Below, one piece after another: positions 11,660-23,054 of a stretch of DNA of 64,000 nt. A program made the position numbers and the translations under genes. Position 1 is the first letter of the stretch. Each line of letters starts with the position of its first letter. The notes beneath the pieces are model-generated. The model had not been told where the DNA came from, made no database searches, and was given only the letters and a program-made list of their open reading frames with translations. This DNA is from Azadirachta indica (Eukaryota; Streptophyta; Magnoliopsida; Sapindales; Meliaceae), in NCBI GenBank assembly GCA_022749755.1, contig CM040451.1:372001-436000 (forward strand). Reading direction: 5' to 3'.

Positions 11660-12965
11660 GTGCCCTTTGGTTTGCTTCCAATTCGAGGAATTGAACATCA
11701 AATTGAGTTCATACCCGGTGCAACAATTCCGAATCGACCAGCTTATAGAAGTAATCCCGAGGAGACAAAGGAACTTCAACGACAAGTTAATGAGCTGATG
11801 GAGGAAGGGTATATTAGAGAAAGCATGAGTCCTTGTGCGGTTCTGGTGCTACTAGTGCCTAAGAAAGATGAGACATAGAGGATGTGTGTTGATTGCCGAG
11901 CTGTTAATAATATTATGGTAAAATATCGACATCCCATTCCTCAATTAGATGATATGTTAGATGAATTGCATGGATCTTGTGTGTTTTCTAAAATTGATTT
12001 TAAGAGTGGATACCATCAAATTAGTACGAAAGAAGGGGATGAGTGGAAAACTACATTTAAAACAAAATATAGTTTGTATGAATGGTTAGTTATGCCTTTT
12101 GGGTTAATTAATGTACCTAGTACTTTCATGAGACTTATGAACTATGTTTTGTGTGTTTTCATTGGCAAATTCGTAGTAATCTATTTTTTGGATATCTTAA
12201 TTTATAGCAAAAACTTGAATGATTATGTTGAACATTTAAAACTTGTTTTAGCGGTTTTAAGGAAAGAAAGACTATTTGCTAATTTTAAGAAATGTACATT
12301 TTGCACGGATGAACTTGTGTTTCTTAGTTTTGTTGTAAGTGCCAAAGGGATTGAGGTCGATGAAGAGAAGGTAAAGGCAATTCAAGAATGGCCAATGCCT
12401 ACTTCGACAAATCAAGTAAGAAGCTTTCATGGATTGGCCAGTTTTTATCGGCACTTTGTTCGAGATTTTAGTAGTATAGCTACACCCTTAACCGAAGTCA
12501 TCAAGAAGAATGTTCCGTTCAAGTGGGGAAAAGAGCAAGAAAAGGTATTCAAACTTATCAAAGAAAAATTGACTAATGCACCTTTACTTGTTTTGCCTAA
12601 TTTTGCTAAAACATTTAAGATAGAGTGTGATGCTTCAGGTACAAGAATCGGAGGCGTACTAATGCAAGAAGGAAGACCGATTGCGTACTTTAGTGAGAAA
12701 CTAAATGGCGCGGCTTTAAACTATCTCACTTACGATAAAGAATTATATGCATTGTTTCGAACTCTAGAAACTTGATAGCATTACCTTTGGCCCAAAGAGT
12801 TTGCGATTCATACGGATCATGAATCCTTGAAACATTTAAAGGCGCAGCACAAATTAAGCAGACGTCATGCCAAATGGGTGGAGTTCATTAAGATATTTTC
12901 TTATGTGATCAAATACAAACAAGGCAAAGAAAATATAGTTGCTAATGCACTATCACACAGGTAAG
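11660..12965 (+). pseudogene. CRM-like reverse transcriptase and RNase H, broken
   Basis: RT begins in the frame at 11660-11878 (PNRPAYRSNPEE) and, after a stop, continues in one long open segment at 11882-12775 with [23 protein letters not shown] and WLVMPFGL. The catalytic box reads YFLD at 12182-12193 instead of YFDD, so the first catalytic aspartate is lost. RNase H follows with [15 protein letters not shown] and [12 protein letters not shown]; two consecutive stops at 12774-12779 interrupt it before the [10 protein letters not shown] stretch. The mutated catalytic box and stops show an inactive copy. Confidence 0.8.
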
Positions 12966-13778
12966 CTTTACTTTCAACTCTTGATGCTAAATTGCTTGGA
13001 TTTGAGTACATTAAGGAGTTGTATGCAATGGACTCTAATTTTTGTGACTTATTTAAGAATTGCACTAAGGAAGCATGTGGGAAGTTCTATTTACATGATG
13101 GTTTCCTATTTCGAGAAAATAAATTATGTGTTCCACATTCATCCTTGCTTGAGTTACTAGTTCGAGAAGCACACGGTGGTGGTTTGATGGGTCACTTTGG
13201 CGCAGCTAAGACTTTACACATATATTGCATGAACATTTCTTTTGGCCGCAAATGAAACGTGATATAAAAAGGGTTTGTGTGAGATGCATTGCTTGTAGGC
13301 AAGATAAGTTTAGGCAACAACTACATGGATTGTATACACCACTTCCTATTCCTAATGTACCTTGGGTCGATATTTTTATGAATTTTGTTTTGAAATTACG
13401 GAGGACAAAGAGGGGGAGAGACTCAGTTTTTGTGGTTGTCGATAGGTTTTCTAAGATGGCACACTTTATTACATGTCATAAAACTGATGATGCATCACAT
13501 ATAGTTGATTTGTTTTTCAAAAAAGTTATTAGGTTGCATAGAATGCCCAAAACTATTGTCTCAGATTAAGACTCAAAGTTCTTAAGTTACTTTTGAAAGA
13601 CATTGTGGGGAAAGTTGGGAACTAAATTATTATTTTCTACTTCTTGTCACCCACAAACAGATGATCAAAACAAAGTAGTAAATAGGACATTGTCTACTTT
13701 ATTGCGTACTATGATACAAAAGAACTTGAAAACTTGGGAAGATTGCATGCCGCATGTTGAATTTGCTTATAATTGTTA
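12966..13778 (+). pseudogene. CRM-like integrase, cut by an opposite-strand LTR
   Basis: Readable pieces include the HHCC region around 13160-13300 with a frameshift near 13230, the core start [19 protein letters not shown] at about 13417-13473, and CHPQTD near 13648. The core ends in EFAYN just before 13778, where sequence identical in kind to the LTR at 1-741, reversed, begins. The C-terminal integrase and 3' LTR of this element are not seen on the left of the assembly gap. Confidence 0.8.
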
Positions 13779-15084
13779 TGTTCATTCTAAATGTTCACAA
13801 ATGCACGAATCGTTAATAGTTGACAATAAGTTCACTCCGAGGCCGATCTCTCGTGGAATTGTAATGATTTAAATCTTTATTGTTTCCTGTTAAGTACTAA
13901 TTTAAGCAAACATAAAATCGTAAATACTCTAATGTAATCAAATAACAATTTCAAATTATTCCAATTGAAGTGATTAATAGCTAAAATACAAGAACTTGAA
14001 ATCTATAAAATTCGGTTGAATTCACTGAAATTAGATGGGATTTGGCTAGTTATCTAAAGCTAGAGAATTTCAATAATTATGATAATTCTCACTTACAATT
14101 AATTAAATATATCCTTGATATGAGGCTTCTATTTAATTAATTGTATTGTTACAAGGAAATCATTTAACCATTTAAATCAAACCAACTCAATGGATTTAAT
14201 TTAAATACTTGTTCAAAAGAGTTTAATTAATGATATTTCTAATACCTTAATTCTTAAATTCATTTCAATCGCAAATAATAGATAGCAAATCCACAAAAAA
14301 AAAATAATCAAAATTATACAGATCAATGAATAAGAAATAATCTCAACCTTTAATTAATCATCACATTTCACAAAATATTTAATACCATTTCAATAGTAAA
14401 GTCAAACTCCCAAAATATGTTTACACTTCCATTCTTAAATTCAAATTTATGAATCTAATTACAAAAGTTCTAAACATATTTGAAAAATAAAGAAACTTAA
14501 AGAAAGCTTCCCTTTTTGAAGGTTCGCCACCAAGTTTTGAAGAAGATGATAATTCTGCCCAGTAAGAATGTCCTCCTTTTTAATCCAGCAATCCTCCCCC
14601 TCCAATAGAAAACTCACTATTTAGAAAACCCTCTTTTTCATCAAATTCTTCCCCAATTTATTCTCTACCCAGCAGCATCACCAAAGTCCTCCCTTTTACC
14701 CATTTTATCAACAACTTATTCAAAATTCACTCCCATATGTCAAGGAAAGTCTATCTTCTAGTTGTCTTCTTTCCAGCTGGAATTTTGACCCTTAAAACTT
14801 CAACATTTGCTTTCTTTTTGAAATGTAAGGTTATAAATCATTATGTTTAGTTTTTAAATTATTTTGTATCACCCAAGTACGAATATTGAGCATAAAGTTA
14901 TGCTAAAAAATACGGACTATGTTCAGCAAATACAGGCCTTCCAGCATCTTGGGTTTGTTTTGGGTTTTCTACAATAATTTCTACAAGTAATAAAACGAAA
15001 CTCAAAGTAATAAAATTCTAAGATAAAATACATGAATAAATGACATAAACATAATAACATACTAGGACAAATATTGATTTATCA
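13779..15084 (-). repeat. Athila/Diaspora-like 3' LTR
   Basis: On the minus strand it runs from TGATAAATC (15084) to GAATGAACA (13779), 1306 bases. Its last part is homologous to the LTR at 1-741. The purine-rich tract at 15085-15099 lies immediately upstream on the minus strand. TGTTA (13774-13778) would be the target duplication, but the other end is not present. It is inserted in the integrase of the + strand CRM-like element. Confidence 0.8.
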
Positions 15085-15099
15085 AATTCTCCCAAACTT
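15085..15099 (-). other. Polypurine tract of the Athila-like element
   Basis: On the minus strand AAGTTTGGGAGAATT abuts the LTR start. An AAGTTTGGGGGAG-like tract next to the 3' LTR, preceded by GAGGACTAGCAAA-like sequence, is characteristic of Athila/Diaspora elements and primes plus-strand DNA. Confidence 0.7.
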
Positions 15100-15985
15100 A
15101 AATTTTGCTAGTCCTTGAGCAAAAATAAAATAAAAATAAAAATAAAAGACTCAACATACATGTGAAAATTCCTTTCTGGAGATGATTCCTCAAAATGTTA
15201 AGTTATCTTCATGTGTAGTGTGTGATAGCCATAGATCAATTATCATCTCTCTTGTCATCCTTCACATTATTAGAATATAGCATGCATTGATGTCTCAACT
15301 CCAAAGTTCACAAAAGTGGTCACTCTGAAAGAAATGCACTCGAAATTTGGGTTATCACTAAATTGTATGTGAGACAAGCATTAAGTTTAAATTTTTAATG
15401 GAAAACAAAGCTCACATACAAAACGAAGAATATGTTATTTCTGATATAATGATGTTGATCTCATGAACGGAATGCTAACAACTTAATTTTACTGACAATG
15501 AATGCAAACTAATCATATGATATATAAGATCAATATAGAACTTTTCTTTTTGGGTTGTAATGAGGCTATTGGGTAAGGTGAGGATAAGAATTGGTGGATA
15601 AAAAATAAAATAAAACCATAAGAACTCAATAATATGTGCACCTATCATCAAATTCTCATTTTTTCAGTTTTCTTTCATATTCTGCAACCACTTATTTACA
15701 TTCACCTCTTTTTTTATTTTCCCCTTTTTTTCAATCTTAAATTTCATTTTGCAGCCCCATTTTTTTTTTATTGCTCTACACTTTCATAATCAACCTTAGC
15801 ATTTCTCCCTTTTTTTTCTTAGTGTAACACATTGATAAAATATTATAACACTAAGCACTACTTTAAGAAATAACAACCCCCAAACCTATTACAAAGCACA
15901 TATCCAATCAACACATTTATGACTCAAAAAATAGAATAAAGATAAGGATATTGGATACTTGGCTATTGGGTTTGACTGTGATTAA
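15100..15985 (-). other. 3' non-coding region of the Athila-like element, then a junction
   Basis: About 880 bases with T-rich tracts on the + strand (15650-15830) and no coding signal. A-rich minus-strand tracts of this sort are common between integrase and polypurine tract in Athila elements. At about 15985 the sequence changes to the C-terminal integrase of a different lineage, so either the element is a recombinant or two fragments are joined here. Confidence 0.5.
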
Positions 15986-16658
15986 TTTTCTGGCAACTCG
16001 ATCTTGTAAGCATTTTCTCCAATTCGTTGCAATACCTTAAATGGTCCATTAGCTTTAGGCTTGAGTTTAACATATTTTTCAGGTGGAAAACGTGCTTTTT
16101 GAAAATGTATCTAAACCAAATCTCCTTACCTGAACTCGACATGCTTGCGATGTTTGTTTGCAGAAAGTCGATACTTCTCATTTTGTTTAAGAATTCTGTC
16201 ACGAACTTGCTGATGAAGCTTTTTGATACTCTTAATTCTTATTTCAGCATCTCCACTAAAGTATTGATGAATTGGAAGTGGACCTAAATCCATTGGGTTG
16301 ATAGGGTTTTGCCATAAACTACCTCAAAAGGACTTTGACCGATAGATTGGCTAATTGATCAATTATAAGCAAATTCAATTTGAGCCAATATAACATCCCA
16401 TTGTCTGATATTCTTACCAATATAACTTCGTAAGAGATTTCTCAAACTCCGATTTGTCACTTCTGTTTGACCATCAGTTTGAGGATGATGAGAAAAGCTA
16501 AAATTGAAATTAGTAACAAGTTTTCTCCATAGCGTTGGCCAAAAGTGACTCAAAAACTTGGAATCTCGATTAGAAACAATGGTTTTTGGAATACCATTTT
16601 TTGGAATACCATACAGCTTCACTACCTCTTTAAAATATAGATCAATCACATTTGAGGC
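15986..16658 (-). pseudogene. Chromovirus integrase, C-terminal half
   Basis: On the minus strand this continues the integrase interrupted at 23903: [46 protein letters not shown], then PFEVVYG and a KLKPKANGPFKVLQRIGENA tail. There is a duplicated GIPKN at about 16590, a stop after EFAYN, one after the tail at 15990, and frame changes. Integrase inserts element cDNA into the host genome; this copy is dead. GAGGC at 16654-16658 is one of the two target-site copies of the element inserted at 16659. Confidence 0.8.
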
Positions 16659-17506
16659 TGATACGAACCCCGAGTATATTAAACTTGAGACCCAATATTT
16701 TTACGCATAGAAGCAACCTCTTGGAAAGCTAAATTAGATTCACCCAAGTCTGTAACCCAATTTCAACTTGTGAAATAGAACCTTAGAATAAATACTCTCA
16801 AAGTAATTAGCTTTAATTGCATGAATCTTGATTCAAGCAAGAATTAAAACAAGAGAAAACACTCTCAATTTTATTTCATTCGAAAAAGTAATTCATGCCT
16901 CCATGGGAGCATGTGGCTGAATATATAAGGGTACAAGAGATAAGTAACCCTAAATGGAGTGTTTGGCCACAAAATTAAACTTATTCTAACTTAAAATAAA
17001 ATAAACCGAATTTGGGCTTAATAATTAGCATTAACAGCCCAAACACATAACAAACTTTAAATATATGTTTATAAATAAGATTAAAATAGATAATGGGCTT
17101 GAACAGCAATTTAGCCCAAACTGACACATGGAATCCGAAACTTGCATCATGATGACGATCTAATTCGAACTGCAATTAAAAGACTTGAACGTGCTTGCTT
17201 AGCCTTGAGACATCATTCGAATATGGCCTTATACAAATTTGAGAAGTTGAATTCCGTAGAAGCTTTAATCTTCAGGTTTTGCCTTCTTGTACTTGTGTCA
17301 ATGTTACCAAGCTCTGATTATTGTCTTGAAGTCCAAGTTTGATATTTGACTCTTTCTTCCACTCTTGAATTGTTGCAAGATCATCCCACAAACCTTGAAT
17401 CATCCCATTCAATGCATTTTTGAATTTCTTCATTCTTGCTCTTGTAACAGGACCATTAGGTAGCTGAATTAAATCAATGCTCTTGTGTGCATCCATATTT
17501 GCATCA
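16659..17506 (-). repeat. 3' LTR of the complete CRM-like element
   Basis: 848 bases, minus-strand termini TGATGCAAATA and TTCGTATCA. It includes the C-terminal end of the integrase frame (to 17272). Confidence 0.92.
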
Positions 17507-18925
17507 TTCTCTCGTTCCTCAAGATGATTCGTCCACGAATCTTCACCATCTACATCAAAAGGAGAAAGATCAGCCACATTAAAATTGCATTCACAGTATA
17601 CTCACCAGGAAGATCCAATTTGTAGGCATTATCATTGATCTTCTCAACAACTTGAAAAGGACCATCTCCTCTTGGATGTAAATTTGACTTCATTTGAGTT
17701 GGAAACCTTTCCTTTCACATATATTCCCAAACCCAATCACCAGGCTCAAATACAACGCGCCTTCGTTCTTTGTTTACTTGGCATGTAATTTGTTGATTCT
17801 TCTTTTCAATGTTCTTGCGCACATCTGCATGTAGTTTTCTCACTAATTCTGCCTTCGTTTTCCCATCTAAGTTAGTTCTTTCATCACAAGGTAAAGGAAC
17901 TAAATTCAAAGGGGTTAGTGGGTTAAAGCCATAAACAATTTCAAATAGTGAAAAACCAGTAGTAGAATACACAACTCTATTATATGCGAATTCAACAAAT
18001 GGAATGCACTTTTCCCAATTCTTCAAATTCTTTTGGACAATAGCATGCAACAAAGTTCTTAAAGTCTTATTCACAACTTCTGTTTGACCATCAGTTTGTG
18101 GGTGACAAGTAGTAGAATATAACAATTTAGTACCCAATTTACTCCACAAAACTTTCCAAAAATGAGTTAGAAACTTCACATCTCTATCACTAACGATAGT
18201 TTTTGGAATGCCATGCAAACGCACTACTTCCCTAAAGAACAGATTTGCAATATTAGTGGCATCATCAGTTTTATTATAAGGTATAAAATGTGACATCTTG
18301 GAAAACCTATCAACCACTATAAAAATAGAATCTTTCCCCTTTTTCGATTTAGGTAAACCCAAAATAAAATTCATAAAATATTAGTCCAAGGTTCACTAGA
18401 AACAGGTAAAGAAGTATACAAACCTTGATTTAAAACTTTAGATTTAGCTTGTTTGCATACAACACATATATCACAAACTCTTTGCACATCATTTTTCATT
18501 TTAGGCCAATAGAAGTGTTCATCTAAAGTGTCTAAAGTTTTTGTAATGCCAAAATGTCCCATTAAACCACCCCCATGAGACTCTTTTACAAGCAATTCTC
18601 TTAGAGAACAAATATGTATGCATGATTTATTTTCTTTAAACAAAAACCCATCCATTCTATAGAACTGATCATATGCAGATTTCTCACATGCTTTGAAAAT
18701 GCTAGAAAAGTCAGTATTATCATCATAAAGAGTTTTAGTATGTTCAAATTCAAGCATTCTTGCATCTAAAGCATTAAGTAAAGTATACCTCCTTGAAAGT
18801 GCATCAGCCACAACATTGCCTTTACCTTGCTTGTATTTAATCACATAAGGAAAAGTCTCAATAAATTCGACCCATTTGGCATGTCGTTTGTTCAACTTAC
18901 CTTGCCCTTTAATGAACTTCAAAGA
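17272..18925 (-). pseudogene. CRM-like integrase with LTR-encoded C-terminus
   Basis: The segment 18371-18922 holds the end of RNase H ([18 protein letters not shown]) and the HHCC zinc-binding part. The segment 17715-18374 holds the DDE core ([67 protein letters not shown]) and the GDWVW start of the C-terminal domain. After a shift and stop near 17713, 17272-17577 supplies MADLSPFDVDGEDSW and a basic tail PVTRARMKKFKNALNG translated from the LTR. Family knowledge: such LTR-encoded tails are the place of the CR motif in CRM integrases. The copy is interrupted at about 18371 and 17713. Confidence 0.82.
17507..17520 (-). other. Polypurine tract inside the integrase frame
   Basis: Minus strand GAGGAACGAGAGAA directly precedes the 3' LTR start TGATGC. 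It is translated as part of the integrase tail (LEEREND), so the plus-strand primer lies inside coding sequence. Confidence 0.7.
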
Positions 18926-20340
18926 TTGATGGTCAGTATGAATAACAAATTCCTTAGGCTATAAGTAATGCTGCCAATTTTCCAAAACTCTAACCAAAGT
19001 ATAAAGCTCTTTGTCGTAAGTAGGATAATTCAATGAGGCGCCATGGAGCTTTTCACTAAAGTAGGCAATTGGCCTTTTTTCCTGCATAAGAACGGCCCTA
19101 ATGCCCAATCCTGATGCATCACATTCAAGTTCAAAAGTATTAGCAAAGTTAGGCAAAGCAAGAATGGGTGCCTTACAAAGCTTATCTTTCAATAAAGTAA
19201 ATGCATGCTCTTGTTCTTTGTCTCACTTAAAAGTACAATTCTTTTTAATTACCTCTGTAAGGGGTGCTGCAACGGTGCGAAAATCTTTTACAAATCGTCT
19301 ATAAAAACTAGCCAATCCATGAAAACTTCTTACCTCACTTACCGATTTAGGAGTAGCCAATTTTTTATAGCACTTACCTTCTCTTCATCAACTTCAATGC
19401 CTTGAACACTTACCACGAAACCTAAAAACATAATTCGATCTAAACAAAAAGAACACTTTTTAAGGTTAGCATATAACTTTTCTTTCCTCAAATATCAAGT
19501 ACAGCCCTTAAATGTTCTACATGTTCATTCGAATTTTTGGAATACACAAGGATATCATCAAAGTATACAACAATAAATTTTCTAATTAAAATTTTCAAAA
19601 CATGGTTCATAAGCCTCATGAAAGTACTAGGTGCATTAGTTAAACCAAAAGGCATAACTAACCATTCATATAGACCATATTTTGTTTTGAATGCAGTTTT
19701 TCACTAATCACCCTCTCTCATGTGAATTTGATGATATACACTTTTCAAATCAATTTTGCTAAAGATAGTAGAACCATATAATTCATCAAGCATATCATCT
19801 AGCCTAGGAATAAGATGGCGATACTTTACCGTAATGTTATTAATTGCATGACAATTAACACAAATATGCCAAGAGCCATTTTTCTTAAGTACCAATAGAA
19901 TAGGAACAGCACATGGACTCATACTTTCTCTAACATATCCCTTGGTTAACAACTCTTCAACTTGCCTTTAAAGCTCCTTTGTCTCCTCGGGATTACTCCT
20001 ATAGGCTGGTTTATTTGGAATTGAAGCTCCAGGAATGAAATCGATCTGATGCTCGACACCTCTAATGGGCGGCAATTCATTGGGTACCTCATCGGGAAAA
20101 ACATCTTCATAAGCCTGTAAAAGAGAAACAAATGCAGTAGGCAAAGAAGTATTAAAGTCATTAGTGTTTAAGTAAAGTTCCTTGTACATAAGTACAAGTA
20201 TACTTTTGTTGAAAAACCAAGCCGCCCTAATATCACTCCTTTTTGCATAAAAGCTCACTTGTTTCTTTTTACACTTAATTGTTTCTTTTTCCTCCACTCT
20301 TTTTCCCTCATTTGAATTCTGCCCCTCTCTATTTGAACTC
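18926..20340 (-). pseudogene. CRM-like reverse transcriptase and RNase H
   Basis: On the minus strand: a linker and RT start in 19968-20342 (ASIPNKPAYRSNPEETKEL), then 19704-19952 ([33 protein letters not shown]). Two stops follow at the EGD-W-K position (about 19703-19708), then [15 protein letters not shown]. The catalytic YFDD at 19555-19566 is intact. RNase H is open at 18959-19192 ([33 protein letters not shown]). At least three stops and a shift separate these parts. Confidence 0.82.
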
Positions 20341-20992
20341 ACTTTTTTTCTTTCTCATTATTTTTGCCACTCTTTTCTTTTGAAAACTCACCCTCCTTTG
20401 TTACATCTTCACTCACTCTTTTCTTCTCACTCTTGTTTTCTCTCTGACTTAGCATTCTTCTAAGCTCACCTTCATAAACTTCTTTAGGTGAAAGTGGTAC
20501 AAGAGTAATTTTCGTCCCATCCTTCTCAAAAGTATAATGATTTGTAAAACCATTATGTAACACCTTTCTGTCAAATTGCCAAGGGCGTCCCAACAAGAGA
20601 TGACCAGCATGCATGGGCACTACATCAAACAACAACTCATCTCTATACTTGCCTATTTTGAATGCAACAAGAACTTGCTTTGTCACCCTAACTTTCCCAC
20701 AATTATTAAGCCACTTCAACTTGTAAGGATGTGGATGTTTTAAAGTAGGTAACCCCAACTTTTCTACAAGAGTAGTACTAGCAACATTAGTTACACTGCC
20801 ACCATCAATTATCACATCACAAACCCTATCCTTTACAAGACACCTAGTATGAAAGAGATTCTCTCTTTGATCACATTCTTCCTGTTGGACTTGCATATTC
20901 AAAACTCTTCTTGATACAAGAGCCTTACCACTTTTAGCCATAGTAAATTGCTCATCCCCTTCTTCATCACTTGCATCTTTAAGAGGTGGCAT
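20339..20992 (-). pseudogene. CRM-like protease region
   Basis: An open 217-residue segment on the minus strand. The active-site box is VIIDGGSVTNVAST, followed by KLGLPTLKHPHPYKLKWLN, HLLLGRPWQFDRKVLHNG and a lysine/glutamate-rich linker. It would be an aspartic protease cleaving the polyprotein. It is in a different frame from the neighbouring gag and RT pieces. Confidence 0.8.
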
Positions 20993-20999
20993 CGTCTCT

Positions 21000-22088
21000 T
21001 ATTCATTCTCCTCTTCACTGGCCGAATAGTACTCTCTCTCAAGCATGAATATGGTTCTTTGATTTGAGCAATCCCACTTGTAATGTCTTACACCTTGACA
21101 TTTAAAACATTTAATATTTCTGGTGTTAGTAATAAAATCAAGCTTACCCTTATCTTTGCCTGGGTTGGATGTTTTGGGAACTCTTTGGATTCGATTTTAG
21201 GCTTGCGTGATGAAGCCTTATCATCTTTCCTCCAATTTGATTTGAATAAAGAAGTATAGGAGGAAAACTGACTTGTAAGACCTCTCTTTTTCAGTTGTTT
21301 CTCAACCTTCAATGTAAGGTGAAGCAAGTCTTCTAGCTCCATATATGGCTGCAATTTAACCACATTAGAAATCTCCTTATTCAAACCATTGAGGAATCTT
21401 GCCATTGTAGCTTCATTATCTTCCTCTAATTTGCTCTTATCATTGCTACCTTCATCTCCTTGTAGTATTCCTCAACACTCTTAGACCCTTCAGTGAGATT
21501 TTGAAGTCGATTATACAATTCTCTATAGTAGTAGCTTGGTAGAAATCTCTTGCGCATGATAGATTTTAGATCTCTCCACTCTTCAATGGGCCTTTCCCTA
21601 TTTCTCCTTCACTTTTGCTTAGTATCATCCTACCAAGTAATAGCATAAGCTTCAAAAATAGCCACGACAAGCTTCAACTTCTTGGATTCAGTATAGTCAT
21701 TGCAATCAAACACTAATTCAATCTTCGTTTCCCAATCCAAGTATGTCTCAGAATCCATTCTTCCATAAAATGGTGGAATTTTCAGTTTGACCCCACTGTT
21801 GTTATTGTTATTGTTTCTTGCCCTCGGTCTCACCTCTTCTTCCTCTCCATTGTCATCAAGCGATTCACTATCATTAATGCCATCATCTAATTGAGCTCTT
21901 CTTGGAACTCGCCTAGTTTGCATGGTTGGATTAAGAGCATTAGGTGGCTGCCCCATTGTGGCTGAAACCTTCAGCCTCTCAATTCTATCAACCAACTCTC
22001 CATATTTTCTATCCATGACTTGCAACAACTCGGTTAAGGCTTGGAATCGATCTATCTTACCTTGTGGATTTCCTGCTTGTCCACTCAT
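21000..22088 (-). pseudogene. CRM-like gag
   Basis: Start taken at the ATG at 22088 (MSGQAGNPQGKIDRF). Residues with Arg/Asn-rich spacing precede VKLKIPPFYGRMDSETYLDW; the frame stops after EAYAITW at about 21630. A second piece at 21088-21405 holds MARFLNGLNKEISNVVKLQP and the coiled-coil KVEKQLKKR; a knuckle (CFKCQGVRHY) is readable around 21085-21110 in another frame. It would form the particle core. Broken by at least one stop and two shifts. Confidence 0.78.
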
Positions 22089-22635
22089 CCTGCAAGACAA
22101 AGTTAGTAAAGCAAAAGAATAATTTCCTCACTTCACTCCCTCACGTGTTTCACTCAAGTAATGTTATCACTCAAGTTTGCTCGTGTTTCACACTTAATTT
22201 ATGACTTTTGTCTAGATGAGCTCACACTAAGCCTTTTTTCACTCTAATTCTCTTATTAAGATTAGTTGTAAAAATCAAAATTCTAAATACAATGAAAAGT
22301 AAAATAAAACTAATTTAGATAGGCAACAAATTGAGAAAGCACAAGGACTAGAAAATAGATTTTAGAAATGATAAAGGAAATATTAAGAACAAAGAAAAAA
22401 AAATTTAGTACAGGAATATAAAAGTCAACCAAAAATTATGGAAAGATTAGGAAGCAAATCCTAACTTGTTTTGGAATGTAAGCTTGATTTGGTCAAACTC
22501 TTTGAAGCAATTTGATTTTTCTTTTTATTCTCTTTATTTTCGTTCAACACCTGCCCCACCCCCCTTCGTTCAACACTTGCCCCACACTACCCCCCCCACC
22601 TAAAACCCCCCAACCCCCCCCCCCCCCCCCCCCCC

Positions 22636-22701
<66 letters not shown>

Positions 22702-23039
22702 TTTTTTTTTTCTTCTCTTGGCCAAATGCTCTGCTTTTCTCTCTTTTTTTTTTAATTTTTTATTTTTACCTCCAAACACGTAGGAGTGACCAAACAAAAA
22801 TAAATAGAAAGAGGCACAAAAGAAACGAATAGACAAAGACTAAATCAACCGAATTAGAGATTGATACAACCCAAACTTGACTTGCTGTGAATTGAAAGGA
22901 AACTCTCTTCTTCTTTTTTTTTTTTTGATATAATAGACACAAAAAATGAAAATAAATGGAATTAAAGTAAAACAGACTCATAAACTAAAGAAACAAATAG
23001 ACAAATTTGAAAGATGATATAACCTGATTTAGAGCCATA
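22089..23039 (-). other. 5' leader of the CRM-like element with poly-C tract
   Basis: Untranslated leader between primer site and gag. It contains AT-rich sequence, a run of T at 22916-22926, and the long C homopolymer at 22614-22701 (G on the transcribed strand). Confidence 0.7.
22614..22701. repeat. Homopolymeric C tract, 88 bases with one A
   Basis: An almost pure run of C interrupted by a single A at 22636, followed by nine T, and preceded by C-rich imperfect repeats (CCCACACTACCCCCCC). Apparent reading frames of pure Pro or Gly across it are artefacts. Confidence 0.9.
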
Positions 23040-23051
23040 GCTCTGATACCA
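23040..23051 (-). other. Primer-binding site, initiator tRNA-Met
   Basis: Minus strand TGGTATCAGAGC, perfect canonical form, three bases inside the 5' LTR end. Confidence 0.92.
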
Positions 23052-23054
23052 AAT

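Noticed and set aside
22512..22836. Proline-rich and glycine-rich proteins on opposite strands
   Set aside because: Both are translations of the poly-C tract and have no other support.
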